From assembly GCF_019175365.1 (NCBI RefSeq), contig NZ_CP059572.1, positions 372,001-436,000 on the forward strand: DNA of 64,000 nucleotides. The letters run 5' to 3'. The translations under genes were made by a program, and so were the position numbers. The DNA comes from Actinomadura graeca (GTDB lineage: Bacteria > Actinomycetota > Actinomycetes > Streptosporangiales > Streptosporangiaceae). The notes below the pieces were generated by a model. The model saw only the letters and a list, made by a program, of their open reading frames with translations. It searched no databases and had not been told where the DNA came from. Positions within the stretch are counted from its first letter, which is position 1, and the number at the start of each line of letters is the position of its first letter. Shown here in pieces: positions 1-8,499 of this stretch.

Positions 1-480
1 CCGGCGGTGCTGACGGCGGCGGGTTTCTGGTGGCCGGACGGGGTGCGCGCCACGCTGGAGACCTATCTGGTCAGCCGCGGGTCGGCGCGGCGGTCCTACT
101 CCTACTTCGTGTTCGCGGATCTGGCGGTGCTGGGGCTGCTGGCCGGTCCCGCCGTCGCCTTTGCGATGCCGGGGACGCTCGCGGTGGCGGGACGGTCCGT
201 GCGGGCGGCTGCGCGGGCGGCTGCGGGGCGGGGGCGGCGGGTGGTTCCGGCGGGGGCGGGCGTGGCGGTGCCGGTGTGCGCGGCGCTGGCGGGAATCCTC
301 GCGCTGGACGTGTCGGGGGTGGTCAAGGGCGAGGTGGAGCGGATCTGGCTGCCGTTCGCGGCGTGGCTTCCGGCGGCGGTGCCGCTGGGATGGCCGGGAG
401 GGCGGGCGGGGCGGTGGTGGCTGGCCGCGCAGGCGGTGACGGCGCTGGCCGTCCAGGCGCTGGTGCTGTCGGAGTGGTGA
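1..480 (+). CDS. Integral membrane protein, 5'-truncated by window edge
   Basis: The frame is open from the first base to TGA at 478-480, so this is the C-terminal 159 residues of a longer protein. It shows several hydrophobic stretches (around residues 38-58, 80-100 and 118-155) separated by short basic loops, so it is polytopic in the cytoplasmic membrane. The segment GEVERIWLPF resembles C-terminal helices of actinobacterial GT-C-like or uncharacterised integral membrane proteins, but no catalytic motif is visible in this part. It is not possible to name a substrate. The family call is inference and the real start lies outside the window. Confidence 0.6.
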   Translation, partial: PAVLTAAGFWWPDGVRATLETYLVSRGSARRSYSYFVFADLAVLGLLAGPAVAFAMPGTLAVAGRSVRAAARAAAGRGRRVVPAGAGVAVPVCAALAGILALDVSGVVKGEVERIWLPFAAWLPAAVPLGWPGGRAGRWWLAAQAVTALAVQALVLSEW

Positions 481-520
481 GGCGGGCCCAGAAAAAAACC
501 TCGAAGAAATCCGGGGCGGA

Positions 521-547
521 TGTCGATCCGGGCGGCGGCCGTGCGAC
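521..547 (+). promoter_or_regulatory. Candidate ECF42-type sigma promoter upstream of DoxX
   Basis: TGTCGA (521-526), a 17-nt spacer, then CGAC (544-547) sit about 60 nt upstream of the DoxX ATG. This matches the TGTCGA / CGA(T)C layout reported for ECF42 sigma factors, which often control DGPF/DoxX-type genes. No ECF42 gene, which would carry a long C-terminal TPR-like extension, lies in the window. The assignment is by motif only. Confidence 0.45.
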
Positions 548-605
548 GCGTTAGTGAGGGCCGATGAGAGGCCGATGTCACCTGCCGCATGGAAGGGCCG
601 CCGTC

Positions 606-1043
606 ATGAGCACGAACCACAGCGTCACCGCCGACACCACCGCCGACACCGCCACCGCCGCCCGGCTCAGCACGCGCCGCAAGGTGCTGTGGGGCGCGCA
701 GATCCTGCTGGGGGTGTTCTTGTTCTTCGTGTCGGCGATGCCCAAGCTCGCCGGGCAGTCCGACGCGGTGGAGAGCTTCGCCAGGATCGGCTGGGGGCAG
801 TGGTTCCGGTACGTGACGGGGGTCGTGGAGGCGGCCGGGGCGGTGGGGCTGGTGGTGCCGCGGCTGGCGGGGGTCGCCGCGACGGGGCTGATCGGGGTGA
901 TGGCCGGCGCGGTGCTGGCGCAGCTGCTGGCGCTGGACCCGCCGCTGGCGGTGGTGCCGGCGGTGCTGGCGCTGGTGTTCGCCGCGATCGCCTGGGACCG
1001 CCGTCCCGAGACGCGCGGGCTGCTGCGCGCGCTGCGCCGCTGA
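606..1043 (+). CDS. DoxX family membrane protein
   Basis: This is a 145-residue protein with four predicted transmembrane helices, the standard size for DoxX. The segment from about residue 20 (RRKVLWGAQILLGVFLFF, then SAMPKLAG and a SFARIGWGQWFRYVTGVVE stretch) is typical of the family. ATG 606 was preferred over an upstream GTG at 564 because the upstream codons look like leader sequence and homologs begin shortly before the first helix. DoxX proteins are linked to thiosulfate/quinone or redox-stress functions, but the role here is unknown. The gene stands alone, with an ECF-like promoter in front and a strong hairpin terminator behind it. Confidence 0.85.
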   Translation: MSTNHSVTADTTADTATAARLSTRRKVLWGAQILLGVFLFFVSAMPKLAGQSDAVESFARIGWGQWFRYVTGVVEAAGAVGLVVPRLAGVAATGLIGVMAGAVLAQLLALDPPLAVVPAVLALVFAAIAWDRRPETRGLLRALRR

Positions 1044-1053
1044 CCGGCGCCGG

Positions 1054-1102
1054 CACGGCCGGGCGCCCGGGCCCTCGACGGGGTTCCGGGCGCCCGGCCG
1101 TG
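1054..1102. terminator. Bidirectional intrinsic terminator hairpin
   Basis: Two perfect 17-nt complementary arms (1054-1070 and 1086-1102) are separated by a 15-nt loop. The hairpin lies exactly between the convergent DoxX and SRPBCC genes, so it can terminate both. There is no long U-tract, as usual in actinomycetes. Confidence 0.85.
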
Positions 1103-1103
1103 T

Positions 1104-1634
1104 TCAGCCGCCCGCGCCCGCGCGTTCCTGCCCGGCGAGCCGGGCGGCGTAGCGGTCGTGGTGGGCCTGCCAGTCCGCAGTGGTCCAGTTCGGCCAGTCG
1201 ACGCGGGCGCCTTCGAGCGCCTCGCGCAGGTAGGACAGGTGGACGTGCCATCCGGCGAGGGTCTGCGGGAGGAACCGGCGCGGCATCTGCACCTCGCTGG
1301 TGAACACCAGCCGGGTGCCGCCGGCGTCCGGGGTCAGCTCCCAGCGGAGCCGGCCGTGGATGTCGGAGTCCAGTTCCAGCAGCCGCGGCGGGTCGAACAC
1401 GGTGACGGTGCCGCGGGCGACCGCGGTCTCGCCGCCGGGGCCGGTGTTGAGCCAGCGCAGCTCGAACCGGCCGCCGGCGGCCGGTTCGAGGTCGGCGTCG
1501 GCGAGCCACGCCGACAGCTCGGCGGGGTCGGTGAGGGCGCGCCAGACCCGGGCGGGCGGGTGGCGCAGGCCGCGCTCGAAGCGCATCAGCGCCCGCCCGT
1601 CCTGGTAGGTGGCCGTGCCGTCGTCGGTGCCCAT
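1104..1634 (-). CDS. SRPBCC / AHSA1-like ligand-binding domain protein
   Basis: A 176-residue START/SRPBCC fold protein. The early motif FERGLRHPPARVWRALTDP followed by LSAWLAD is the classic AHSA1 (Aha1 C-terminal-like) signature, and a W-x-L-T-P-D-x-G-G-T strand and the C-terminal helix complete the fold. Such proteins bind hydrophobic ligands in a helix-grip cavity and are often toxin or stress associated, but the ligand cannot be inferred. The start used is ATG 1634. An alternative in-frame ATG at 1706 has a strong GGAGG in front and a TATATA box close upstream, and would add 24 low-complexity residues. Transcription converges with DoxX. Confidence 0.85.
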   Translation of the reverse strand: MGTDDGTATYQDGRALMRFERGLRHPPARVWRALTDPAELSAWLADADLEPAAGGRFELRWLNTGPGGETAVARGTVTVFDPPRLLELDSDIHGRLRWELTPDAGGTRLVFTSEVQMPRRFLPQTLAGWHVHLSYLREALEGARVDWPNWTTADWQAHHDRYAARLAGQERAGAGG

Positions 1635-1750
1635 GGCCGTCGCCTGCCTTCCGGTGGGTCGTGTCGGTGCCCGGCCACCGGCGGGGCGGCCGCACCCCGT
1701 CAACATAACCCCCTCCGTATATAACTGGCAAGAAATGTAGCGGGGCGGTC

Positions 1751-2827
1751 TCAGGGCGGGGGCCAGGTGATGAGGGTGTGCGCCCAGGTCAGGCCGGCGC
1801 CGAACCCGGCGAGCAGGACCAGCTCGCCGGGCCGGATGCCGCGGGTGCGCACGGCGGTGTCGAGGGCGTAGGGGAGGCTGGCGGCGCCGATGTTGCCCAC
1901 GTCGCGTCCGGCGATGGCCAGCTGCGCCGGTTCCAGGCCGGCCTCGGCGGCCAGCGAGGCGACCAGCCGCGGGTTGGGCTGGTGGGGGACCACCAGCGCC
2001 AGGTCGGCGGGTTTGATCCCGGCGGCGTCGGAGGCGTCGGCGACCAGCCGGGGGAAGATGCGGGCGATGAAGTCGCGGACGGCCCGCGCGTCCATGTGGA
2101 TGGTGTGGCCGAGCGCCGACAGCGTGCCGGGGCCTGCGGGCGCGCGGCTGCCGCCGGCGGGGATGAGGACGTCGCCGGCGCGCGTGCCGTCCGAGCCGAG
2201 CGTGACCGGGCCGATCCCGTAGGGTCCCGTGACGGGCCCGACGACCGCCGCGGCGGCGCCGTCGCCGAACAGGGCGGCGGTCGCGCGGTCGCCGGGGTCC
2301 AGGAACCTGGAGTACACCTCGACGCCGATGACCAGCGCGTAGGGGGCGGCGCCGCGCTGGGTGGCCAGCCAGCCCACCGCGGCCTGCAGCCCGAACAGGA
2401 ACCCGGTGCAGGCGGCGGCGACGTCGAACGCGGCGGCGCCGGCGGCGCCCAGCAGCGCCTGGACGCGGCAGGCGGTGGCGGGGCCGAGCTCGTCGGGCGT
2501 GGAGGTGCCGAGCACGATGAGGCCGAGGTCGGCGGGGGTGAGCCCGGCCCGCTCCAGCGCGCGCCGGCCGGCGGCCGCGGCGAGGTCGGAGGCGGCCTCC
2601 TCCTCGGCGGCGACGTGCCGGCCGCGGATGCCGGTGCGGTCCTCGATCCAGCCGGGGTCCAGGCCCATCGAGCGGGCGAGGTCGCTGCTCGGCACGCGCC
2701 GGGACGGCAGGTAGGAGCCGGTGCCCGTGATCGCCCAGCCGGTCCGCGGGTGCGGGGCCCGGTGCGGCGCCGTGCGGCGCGCCGTGGTCCGCGCCGTCCG
2801 CCGCCGGTCCGCCGGTCGCCAGGTCAT
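1751..2827 (-). CDS. 3-oxoacyl-ACP synthase III (FabH/KAS III-like)
   Basis: A 358-residue thiolase-fold condensing enzyme. The KAS III catalytic triad is intact: Cys140 (AAACTGF), His282 (VPHQPNPR) and Asn312 (GNIGAAS). The C-terminal GFGAGLTWAHTLI stretch is typical. A basic, arginine-rich extension of about 30 residues precedes the usual FabH start; GGAGGGAG lies just upstream of ATG 2827. KAS III enzymes join an acyl-CoA starter to malonyl-ACP, or act as CerJ-type acyl/malonyl transferases in secondary metabolism. The gene is divergent from a discrete acyltransferase and an acyl-CoA oxidase-like gene, which argues for a dedicated pathway rather than housekeeping fatty-acid synthesis. No ACP gene is nearby. 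Confidence 0.9.
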   Translation of the reverse strand: MTWRPADRRRTARTTARRTAPHRAPHPRTGWAITGTGSYLPSRRVPSSDLARSMGLDPGWIEDRTGIRGRHVAAEEEAASDLAAAAGRRALERAGLTPADLGLIVLGTSTPDELGPATACRVQALLGAAGAAAFDVAAACTGFLFGLQAAVGWLATQRGAAPYALVIGVEVYSRFLDPGDRATAALFGDGAAAAVVGPVTGPYGIGPVTLGSDGTRAGDVLIPAGGSRAPAGPGTLSALGHTIHMDARAVRDFIARIFPRLVADASDAAGIKPADLALVVPHQPNPRLVASLAAEAGLEPAQLAIAGRDVGNIGAASLPYALDTAVRTRGIRPGELVLLAGFGAGLTWAHTLITWPPP

Positions 2828-2924
2828 GGGTCGCTCCCTCCGCCGGCGCGGGGGCCGGTGGTCGTGGTCCGCGCCGCTCGGCCGCTGCTCGCGCGGCCGG
2901 TGGTTGCCGGACCGATCCCTTGAA

Positions 2925-3017
2925 TGAATAATCCCATTTCGATGTTTTTGTTCTATAACTGCGTGTTCAACGGCCTTCTGCCGAAAAGAAAAGAGAGCCT
3001 TCCGTCCAGGTAAGGAG
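2925..3017. promoter_or_regulatory. AT-rich divergent promoter region and Shine-Dalgarno of the acyltransferase
   Basis: This intergenic stretch is strikingly AT-rich for the window. It contains TATAAC (2952-2957), a plausible -10 for the rightward gene, and a strong AAGGAG (3012-3017) eight nt before GTG 3025. It separates the divergent KAS III and acyltransferase genes, so both promoters probably lie here. No clear operator palindrome was seen. Confidence 0.5.
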
Positions 3018-3024
3018 TCCCGGC

Positions 3025-4125
3025 GTGTTCTTATCGTTCCGTCCGGCCGAGGAGCTCAAGCCCGACGACGTCTGTGCCTTCCTGTTCGCGGGCACCGGCT
3101 CGGCGGGGGTGCCCGACCTGGCGTCGGCGTCGCGGTGGGGTCCGGCGGCCGCGCGCGCCGTCGCCGACGTCCTGGACGCGGTGCAGGAGGGCCTGCCTGC
3201 CCGCTGGCCGTCGCTGCGCGCGGTGCTGCTGGACGATCCGGGCGGGTACCGCGAGGCGGCCCGTGTCCCCGGCGTCGCGCAGCTGTGCGGGTACGCGGCG
3301 TCGGTCGCGGTCGACCGGGCGCTGCGGGCGTCGGGGGTCCATCCGGCCCACGCGGTCGGGCAGAGTTTCGGGGAGATCGCCGCGCTGGTGTGCGCGGGCG
3401 CGTTCACGGTCGCCGACGGCGCGCGGATGGCGGCCGGGCTGGTGGGGGTGCTGGCGCGCCGCGGCGCGGGCGGCGGGATGGGGATGCTGGAGGCCGGTGA
3501 GGACGGCGCGCGCGCGTGCATCGCGGCGGCCGGTGCGCCCGAGGTGGTGGTGGCGTGCCTGAACGCGCCGTCGGCGACGGTGGTCAGCGGGCCGTCGGGG
3601 CCGCTGGAGGCGGTGCTGGCCGAGGCCGGGCGCCGGGGGGTGCGGGCCGCGCGGCTCGCGGTGCCCTACCTGTCGCACCATCCGGCGATGGCCGGCGCCG
3701 ACCAGGAGTGGTACGAGATGATCCGCGGGTTCCCCCGGCGGGCGCTGGAGGTGCGGGTGCACTCGCCGGTGCGCGGCGGCGCCTACGCCGACGGCGACGA
3801 CCTGCACCGGGCGCTGGCCGACTGCATCGTCAAGCCGGTGCGGCTGCCGCAGGCGCTGCGGGCCGTCCGCGCGGCGGGCGTGACGGTGTTCACCGAGGCC
3901 GGGCCGGGCACCGCGCTGTGCGAGTGCGCGCGGCTGTCGGTGCCCGGCGCGCGGACGCTGGCGCCGCTGCGGTCCCGTCCGCGGCGGGAGGCACCGGGGG
4001 ACGCGCCGGGGGACGCGCGGGGAGATGCGCCGCAGGGCGCGGGGGACGCGCCGGTGCCCGGGAAGTCCGCGGCGGGCATCGCCCCGGACACCGCTGGTGA
4101 ACAGGAGGACCATGATGGCCACTGA
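3025..4125 (+). CDS. Discrete acyltransferase (ACP S-malonyltransferase-like)
   Basis: A 366-residue FabD/AT-domain protein. The nucleophile elbow GQSFGE places the active-site serine at residue 114. A His-His-Pro motif (PYLSHHP, His218/219) supplies the second catalytic residue, and TEAGPGTALCE is the usual C-terminal substrate loop. The last 60 residues are a low-complexity Gly-Asp-Ala-Pro tail with repeated PGDA units. GTG 3025 has a good AAGGAG. The protein should load an acyl group from CoA onto a carrier protein or a partner enzyme. It is divergent from the KAS III gene and overlaps the putative start of the following acyl-CoA oxidase-like gene. Substrate (malonyl, methylmalonyl or other) cannot be decided. 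Confidence 0.85.
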   Translation: MFLSFRPAEELKPDDVCAFLFAGTGSAGVPDLASASRWGPAAARAVADVLDAVQEGLPARWPSLRAVLLDDPGGYREAARVPGVAQLCGYAASVAVDRALRASGVHPAHAVGQSFGEIAALVCAGAFTVADGARMAAGLVGVLARRGAGGGMGMLEAGEDGARACIAAAGAPEVVVACLNAPSATVVSGPSGPLEAVLAEAGRRGVRAARLAVPYLSHHPAMAGADQEWYEMIRGFPRRALEVRVHSPVRGGAYADGDDLHRALADCIVKPVRLPQALRAVRAAGVTVFTEAGPGTALCECARLSVPGARTLAPLRSRPRREAPGDAPGDARGDAPQGAGDAPVPGKSAAGIAPDTAGEQEDHDGH

Positions 4126-4266
4126 CCCCGCCGGTGACAGCGGGCGCGACGGCGGGCGCGACGGCGGCGGAGGGGATCGCGGGCGGGACGAGCCCGCCGC
4201 CCCGGCCCCGCCCCCGGCTCCGGTCCGGAGACCGGTTCCGGAGCCGGTCCGGCGGGCGGCCCCGGG

Positions 4267-6252
4267 GTGGTGGTGGAGGAGGGGCTGCTGGATTTCGTGC
4301 GCGGTCCCGGCCTGGACGGCCGTGCGCGGGCGTGGCTGGCCGAGGCCGTCCCGCAGGACTGCTTCGGCTATCCCGGCGGGCTGACCGCGCGGGAGCGGCA
4401 GGCGCTCACCTACGCGCGGCTGCGGCGGGCGGGGCGGGCGGCGCCGCCCGCGGCGGTGCTGCTGGAGGATCCGGCGGCGCTGTGCGGGCTGCTGGAGCGC
4501 GCGGCGGTCGCCGATCCGGCGCTGTTCCACCTCATGCTGCTGCACTACACGCTGGCGCTGGGGCCGATCGTGCGGTTCGGGGCGGGGCAGGAGGGCCCGC
4601 GGGCCGAGCGCGCGGCGCTGGAGTCGATGGAGTCGTTCGGGACGCTGCTGATGACCGAGGCGGGGCGCAGCAACAGTCATCTGTCGCCGCGGACCGTGGC
4701 GCGCCACGATCCCGTAGGCGGCGGGTTCGTGCTGGTCACCCCCGACGCGGCGGCCGCCAAGTTCCCCACCAGCACCGCGCATCCGGATGTCCCCAAGACG
4801 GCCGCGGTGTACGCGACGCTGGTGCACGGCGGCGCGGAGCGGGGGGTGTTCGTGTTCGTGGTGCCGCTGCGCGACGCGGGCGGGGACGTCCCGGAGGGGG
4901 TGCGGGTGGTCGCGGCGCCGGAGACCTCGGGCCTGCCGGTCGACTACGCGGCGGTGATGCTGGACGGCGTGCGGGTGCCCTACGAGTCGTGGCTGCGCGA
5001 CGGCGCCCGCATCGACGCCGGGGGGTTGTTCCACGATCCGGCGGGGTCGGCGGCGGCGCGGCTGACGCGGTCGATGGGGATCGCGCCGCCGGTGTGGCGG
5101 GCGGTGGTGTCGGCGTCGGCGGCGGTGTGCCGGGCGTCGGCGGGGGTGCTGCTGGCGCATTCGGCGGGCCGCGGCACGCTGGGGCGGCTGGCGCCGCACC
5201 GTCCGCTGACCGACTACCGCAACCAGCGGGAGGCGGTGCTGGGGGCGCTGGCGTCGGCGTACGCGCTGACGGCCGTCGCCGCGCACGTCAAGGCGCGGCA
5301 GGGCCCGCCGGGCGCGGGACGGGGGCCGGGCGCCCCGGATCCGGGCGGGCCGGGCGGGGCGGGGGCGTGGGCGCCGTGGTCGGCGGTCGACCGGGACCTG
5401 GCGCTGCTGAAGGCGGCGGCGACCGCGCAGGCGCAGGAGACGGTGTCGCTGTGCCGGGCGCACAGCGGCGCGCCGGGGTTCGCGGCGGTGGAGCGGCTGA
5501 ACGCCTACCGGGGCCTGACGCACGCCTACACCAGCGCCGGCGGGGACAACCAGCTGATCCTGTTCGACACGGCGCGGGCGATGGCGGGCCTGGACGGCTA
5601 CGTCCCGCCGGACGCGGCGGCGGTCCCCCCGGACGGCGGGGACCTGGCGTCGCCGCGGATGTGGCTGTGGCTGGCGCGCACGGCCGAGCTGCGGATGCGC
5701 GACCGGCTCGCGGGCCGGGTGCAGGCGGCGCTGGAGGCGGGCGCGGACGCCTTCACCGCCTGGAACGACAACCTGGTGCTGGCGGAGCGGGCGGCGGCGG
5801 CGTGTGCGGACCGGATGACACTGGAGATCCTGGCGGCGGCGGCGGAGCCGGGCCCGGCGGTGCTGCGCCGGCTGCTGGGGCTGCACGCGCTGAACTGGGT
5901 GGACCGCCGCGCGGGGGACCTGCTGAACGAGGGAGTGCTGGCGCCGGGGGTGCTGGAGGAGGTGTGGGCGCTGCGGCGGCGGGCGTGCGACGCGCTGGCG
6001 CCGCGCGCGGCGGAGCTGGCGGCGGCGTTCGAGCTGCCCGCGGCGGTCACCGCGCCGCCGGCGTCCTTCACCGGCGCGCCTCCCGGCCCCGCGGATCCCC
6101 CCGGCGCCCCCGGCGCCCCCGGGGGCCGGCGGGAGGGCGGGTCACGGGGGCCTGATGCGGGGGAAAAGGCCACGCCACGCCGCGAGTTGGCGGAGGATGC
6201 GGGGGAACCCGCGCCGGGTGGCTACCGTTCTCGTTACAGACCGCGCGGGTGA
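4267..6252 (+). CDS. Acyl-CoA oxidase/dehydrogenase-like flavoprotein
   Basis: From GTG 4267 the frame encodes 661 residues with acyl-CoA oxidase architecture: a helical N-domain, the flavin/substrate segment MTEAGRSNSHL, a middle beta-domain (PTSTAHPDVPKTAAVYATLV, V-P-Y-E-S-W-L) and a long helical C-terminal half. The protein should oxidise an acyl-CoA or carrier-bound acyl chain at the alpha-beta bond using FAD. The last 70 residues are Pro/Gly-rich. The start is problematic: a strong AGGAGG and ATGATG at 4112-4117 lie in a different frame and open a plausible N-terminus, so a frameshift near the CCCCGGGG at 4261-4267 is possible. It follows the acyltransferase closely and is probably co-transcribed. 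Confidence 0.75.
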   Translation: MVVEEGLLDFVRGPGLDGRARAWLAEAVPQDCFGYPGGLTARERQALTYARLRRAGRAAPPAAVLLEDPAALCGLLERAAVADPALFHLMLLHYTLALGPIVRFGAGQEGPRAERAALESMESFGTLLMTEAGRSNSHLSPRTVARHDPVGGGFVLVTPDAAAAKFPTSTAHPDVPKTAAVYATLVHGGAERGVFVFVVPLRDAGGDVPEGVRVVAAPETSGLPVDYAAVMLDGVRVPYESWLRDGARIDAGGLFHDPAGSAAARLTRSMGIAPPVWRAVVSASAAVCRASAGVLLAHSAGRGTLGRLAPHRPLTDYRNQREAVLGALASAYALTAVAAHVKARQGPPGAGRGPGAPDPGGPGGAGAWAPWSAVDRDLALLKAAATAQAQETVSLCRAHSGAPGFAAVERLNAYRGLTHAYTSAGGDNQLILFDTARAMAGLDGYVPPDAAAVPPDGGDLASPRMWLWLARTAELRMRDRLAGRVQAALEAGADAFTAWNDNLVLAERAAAACADRMTLEILAAAAEPGPAVLRRLLGLHALNWVDRRAGDLLNEGVLAPGVLEEVWALRRRACDALAPRAAELAAAFELPAAVTAPPASFTGAPPGPADPPGAPGAPGGRREGGSRGPDAGEKATPRRELAEDAGEPAPGGYRSRYRPRG

Positions 6253-6288
6253 CAGGCATCCGCACCGGCCGATACGGAGGTAGACACA

Positions 6289-6864
6289 GTGGGAGTCAGT
6301 CTGAGCAAGGGCGGCAACGTCTCGTTGACGAAGGAGGCTCCCGGACTGACCGCCGTCGTGGTGGGTCTGGGCTGGGACGTGCGGACCACGACCGGGACCG
6401 ACTTCGACCTCGACGCCAGTGCCCTGCTGTGCTCGGCGGAGAACAAGGTGCTGTCGGACCAGCACTTCGTGTTCTTCAACAACCTCAAGAGCCCCGACGG
6501 CTCGGTCGAGCACACCGGGGACAACCTCACCGGTGAGGGCGAGGGCGACGACGAGCAGATCAAGGTGGGCCTGTCGAGCGTCCCGGCCGAGGTATCCAAG
6601 ATCGTTTTCCCGGTCTCCATCTATGACGCCGACGGCCGCCAGCAGAGCTTCGGGCAGGTCCGCAACGCGTTCATCCGCGTGGTGAACCAGGCCGACGGCA
6701 ACGAGATCGCGCGCTACGACCTGTCGGAGGACGCCTCCACCGAGACGGCGATGGTGTTCGGCGAGCTGTACCGCAACGGCGCGGAGTGGAAGTTCCGCGC
6801 GGTGGGGCAGGGCTACGCCTCGGGTCTGGCGGGCATCGCCTCCGACTTCGGCGTGAACGTCTGA
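6289..6864 (+). CDS. TerD family tellurium-resistance/stress protein
   Basis: A 191-residue TerD-domain protein with the canonical opening [20 protein letters not shown] and calcium-binding acidic loops ([26 protein letters not shown]). TerD-type proteins bind Ca2+ and take part in membrane-associated stress, tellurite or chemical-defence responses. Actinomycetes carry many paralogs with ill-defined roles. GTG 6289 is preceded by GGAGG at a good distance. The gene appears monocistronic. A 19-bp tandem duplication spans its stop codon. Confidence 0.93.
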   Translation: MGVSLSKGGNVSLTKEAPGLTAVVVGLGWDVRTTTGTDFDLDASALLCSAENKVLSDQHFVFFNNLKSPDGSVEHTGDNLTGEGEGDDEQIKVGLSSVPAEVSKIVFPVSIYDADGRQQSFGQVRNAFIRVVNQADGNEIARYDLSEDASTETAMVFGELYRNGAEWKFRAVGQGYASGLAGIASDFGVNV

Positions 6865-6881
6865 CTTCGGCGTGAACGTCT
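6844..6881. repeat. 19-bp perfect tandem duplication across the terD stop codon
   Basis: The 19 bases at 6844-6862, which encode the last residues and the first base of the stop, are repeated exactly at 6863-6881. The unit length is not a multiple of three, so the second copy lies in another frame and outside the gene. It looks like a slippage event. Confidence 0.95.
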
Positions 6882-7018
6882 GAGGGCACGCCCGCGGGCG
6901 CGGGCGCGGCGTGTGCGCGGGGCGTCCCGGACCGGTGGTCCAGGGCGCCCCGCCGCGTGTGCCGGGGCGATGCGCGCCGGGGCGGGGACGTCCGGCGGGG
7001 GCGCCCCCGGGGGCGGGG

Positions 7019-7447
7019 TCAGGCGGGGACGACGGCCATGGCCTCGATCTCGATGAGCAGGTCGTCGCGGACGAGCCGGGACACCTCGACCAGGGAGGCG
7101 GCGGGGGCCAGGCCCTCGGGCAGCATCTGGGCGCGGACGGCGCGGACGACGCCGGCCTGGCGGGCGTCGCGCAGGAAGTAGCCGAGGCGCACGACGTGCT
7201 CCCATCCGGCGCCGGCGGCGCTGAGCGCGGCGTGCAGGTTGGCGAACACCTGGCGGGCCTGGGCCTCCAGGTCGCCGGGGCCGACGAGGTTCCCGGCGGC
7301 GTCCAGGGCGATCTGGCCGCTGAGGACGATGAGCCGCCCGGGCAGGTCGGCGGTGACGGCGTGGCTGTAGCCGGGGCCGGGCGGGACGGCGGGCGCGTCG
7401 ATCTCGCGGATGCCGGTGCCGGCGCGCGGGGTGCTGGGTTCGGTCAC
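7019..7447 (-). CDS. ridA: RidA family protein (enamine/imine deaminase-like)
   Basis: A 142-residue YjgF/YER057c/UK114 protein. Family features include PGPGYSHAV near residue 24, [28 protein letters not shown], the helix [14 protein letters not shown] and [20 protein letters not shown] at the end. RidA hydrolyses reactive enamine/imine intermediates from PLP enzymes. In the distal motif Leu-Val replaces the arginine that binds substrate carboxylate in archetypal RidA (usually near CxR or SR), so this may be a Rid-like subfamily member. GTG 7447 appears leaderless: TAGCGT ends 6 nt upstream. Divergent from the HAD phosphatase gene. Confidence 0.88.
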   Translation of the reverse strand: MTEPSTPRAGTGIREIDAPAVPPGPGYSHAVTADLPGRLIVLSGQIALDAAGNLVGPGDLEAQARQVFANLHAALSAAGAGWEHVVRLGYFLRDARQAGVVRAVRAQMLPEGLAPAASLVEVSRLVRDDLLIEIEAMAVVPA

Positions 7448-7520
7448 AAGATCACGCTACCGGGCCGGGCGGGCGGGGACGCCGGCGCCCGTCATGATCC
7501 CGGGCTGCGACAATGGGGGC

Positions 7521-8306
7521 ATGAGCGACCGCGGGCCGATCGAGTACTGGCTGACCGACATGGACGGGGTCCTGGTGCACGAGGGGCGGCCCGTCCCGGG
7601 CGCGGAGGACTTCGTGCGGGCGCTGTCGGCGTCGGGCAGGCCGTTCCTGGTGCTGACCAACAACTCGATCTACACGCGGCGGGACCTGTCGGCGCGGCTG
7701 GCGGCGCTGGGGCTGGTGGTCCCGGCCGCGTCGATCTGGACGTCGGCGCTGGCGACGGCGCGGTTCCTGGCCGACCAGCGGCCGGGGGGCGCGGCGTATG
7801 TGATCGGGGAGGCGGGGCTGACGACGGCGCTGCACGAGGCCGACTACGTGCTCACCGACATCGACCCGGACTATGTGGTGCTGGGCGAGACCCGCACCTA
7901 CAGCTTCTCGCAGATCACGCGGGCGATCCGGCTGGTGGAGGGCGGCGCGCGGTTCGTGGCGACCAACCCCGACCCGGTCGGGCCGTCGCCGGAGGGGTCG
8001 CTGCCGGCGTGCGGCGCGGTCGCCGCGATGATCACGCGGGCGACGGGGGTGGAGCCGTACTTCGTCGGCAAGCCGAACCCGCTGATGATGCGGACGGCGC
8101 TGAACGTGGTGGGCGGGCACAGCGAGCGCACCGCGATGGTCGGCGACCGGATGGACACCGACATCGTCGCGGGCGTGGAGGCGGGGCTGGAGACGTTCCT
8201 GGTGCTGACCGGGGTGACGCGCGAGGAGGAGATCGGGCGGTTCCCGTTCCGCCCGTCGCGGGTGGTCCCCTCGATCGCCGACCTGATCGGCCTGGTGGGC
8301 GCCTGA
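7521..8306 (+). CDS. HAD-IIA family phosphatase (NagD/PGP-like)
   Basis: A 261-residue class IIA HAD hydrolase. Motif I is [10 protein letters not shown] (catalytic aspartates), motif II is LVLTNNS, the C2 cap lies between, and motif IV is [14 protein letters not shown], preceded by [10 protein letters not shown] with the motif III lysine. NagD-type enzymes dephosphorylate nucleotides, glycolytic side-products or sugar phosphates; the substrate here is unknown. The start at ATG 7521 is supported by GACAAT six nt upstream (leaderless) and by the position of motif I. Upstream in-frame codons of the longer frame overlap the divergent ridA promoter and were rejected. Confidence 0.92.
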   Translation: MSDRGPIEYWLTDMDGVLVHEGRPVPGAEDFVRALSASGRPFLVLTNNSIYTRRDLSARLAALGLVVPAASIWTSALATARFLADQRPGGAAYVIGEAGLTTALHEADYVLTDIDPDYVVLGETRTYSFSQITRAIRLVEGGARFVATNPDPVGPSPEGSLPACGAVAAMITRATGVEPYFVGKPNPLMMRTALNVVGGHSERTAMVGDRMDTDIVAGVEAGLETFLVLTGVTREEEIGRFPFRPSRVVPSIADLIGLVGA

Positions 8307-8499
8307 CCGCTACGGGGGCACCGGGCGATTCGGGGATGTTTGGGGGGTCGCCGGTCGGCTACGAACCCGGCAGTTCATCCAATCGCACCGGCGGCGCATC
8401 GGGGGCCGGAGGGCGTGGCGGGGCGGCGCGGGGCGCCGGCGGGCGGCCGCGCCGTGCCCCGCTGCGCGGTTGCGGTGCCCGAGGCCGATCCGGAGCGCC

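Noticed and set aside
1751..4125. Type I or II polyketide synthase cluster
   Set aside because: There is no ketosynthase alpha/beta pair, ACP, ketoreductase or modular enzyme. Only a KAS III-like protein, a discrete AT and an oxidase are present.
3031..5886. A very long open frame on the minus strand (about 950 codons)
   Set aside because: It is antisense to the acyltransferase and acyl-CoA oxidase genes, is Arg/Pro/His-rich and has no family features. Long shadow frames are expected at this GC content.
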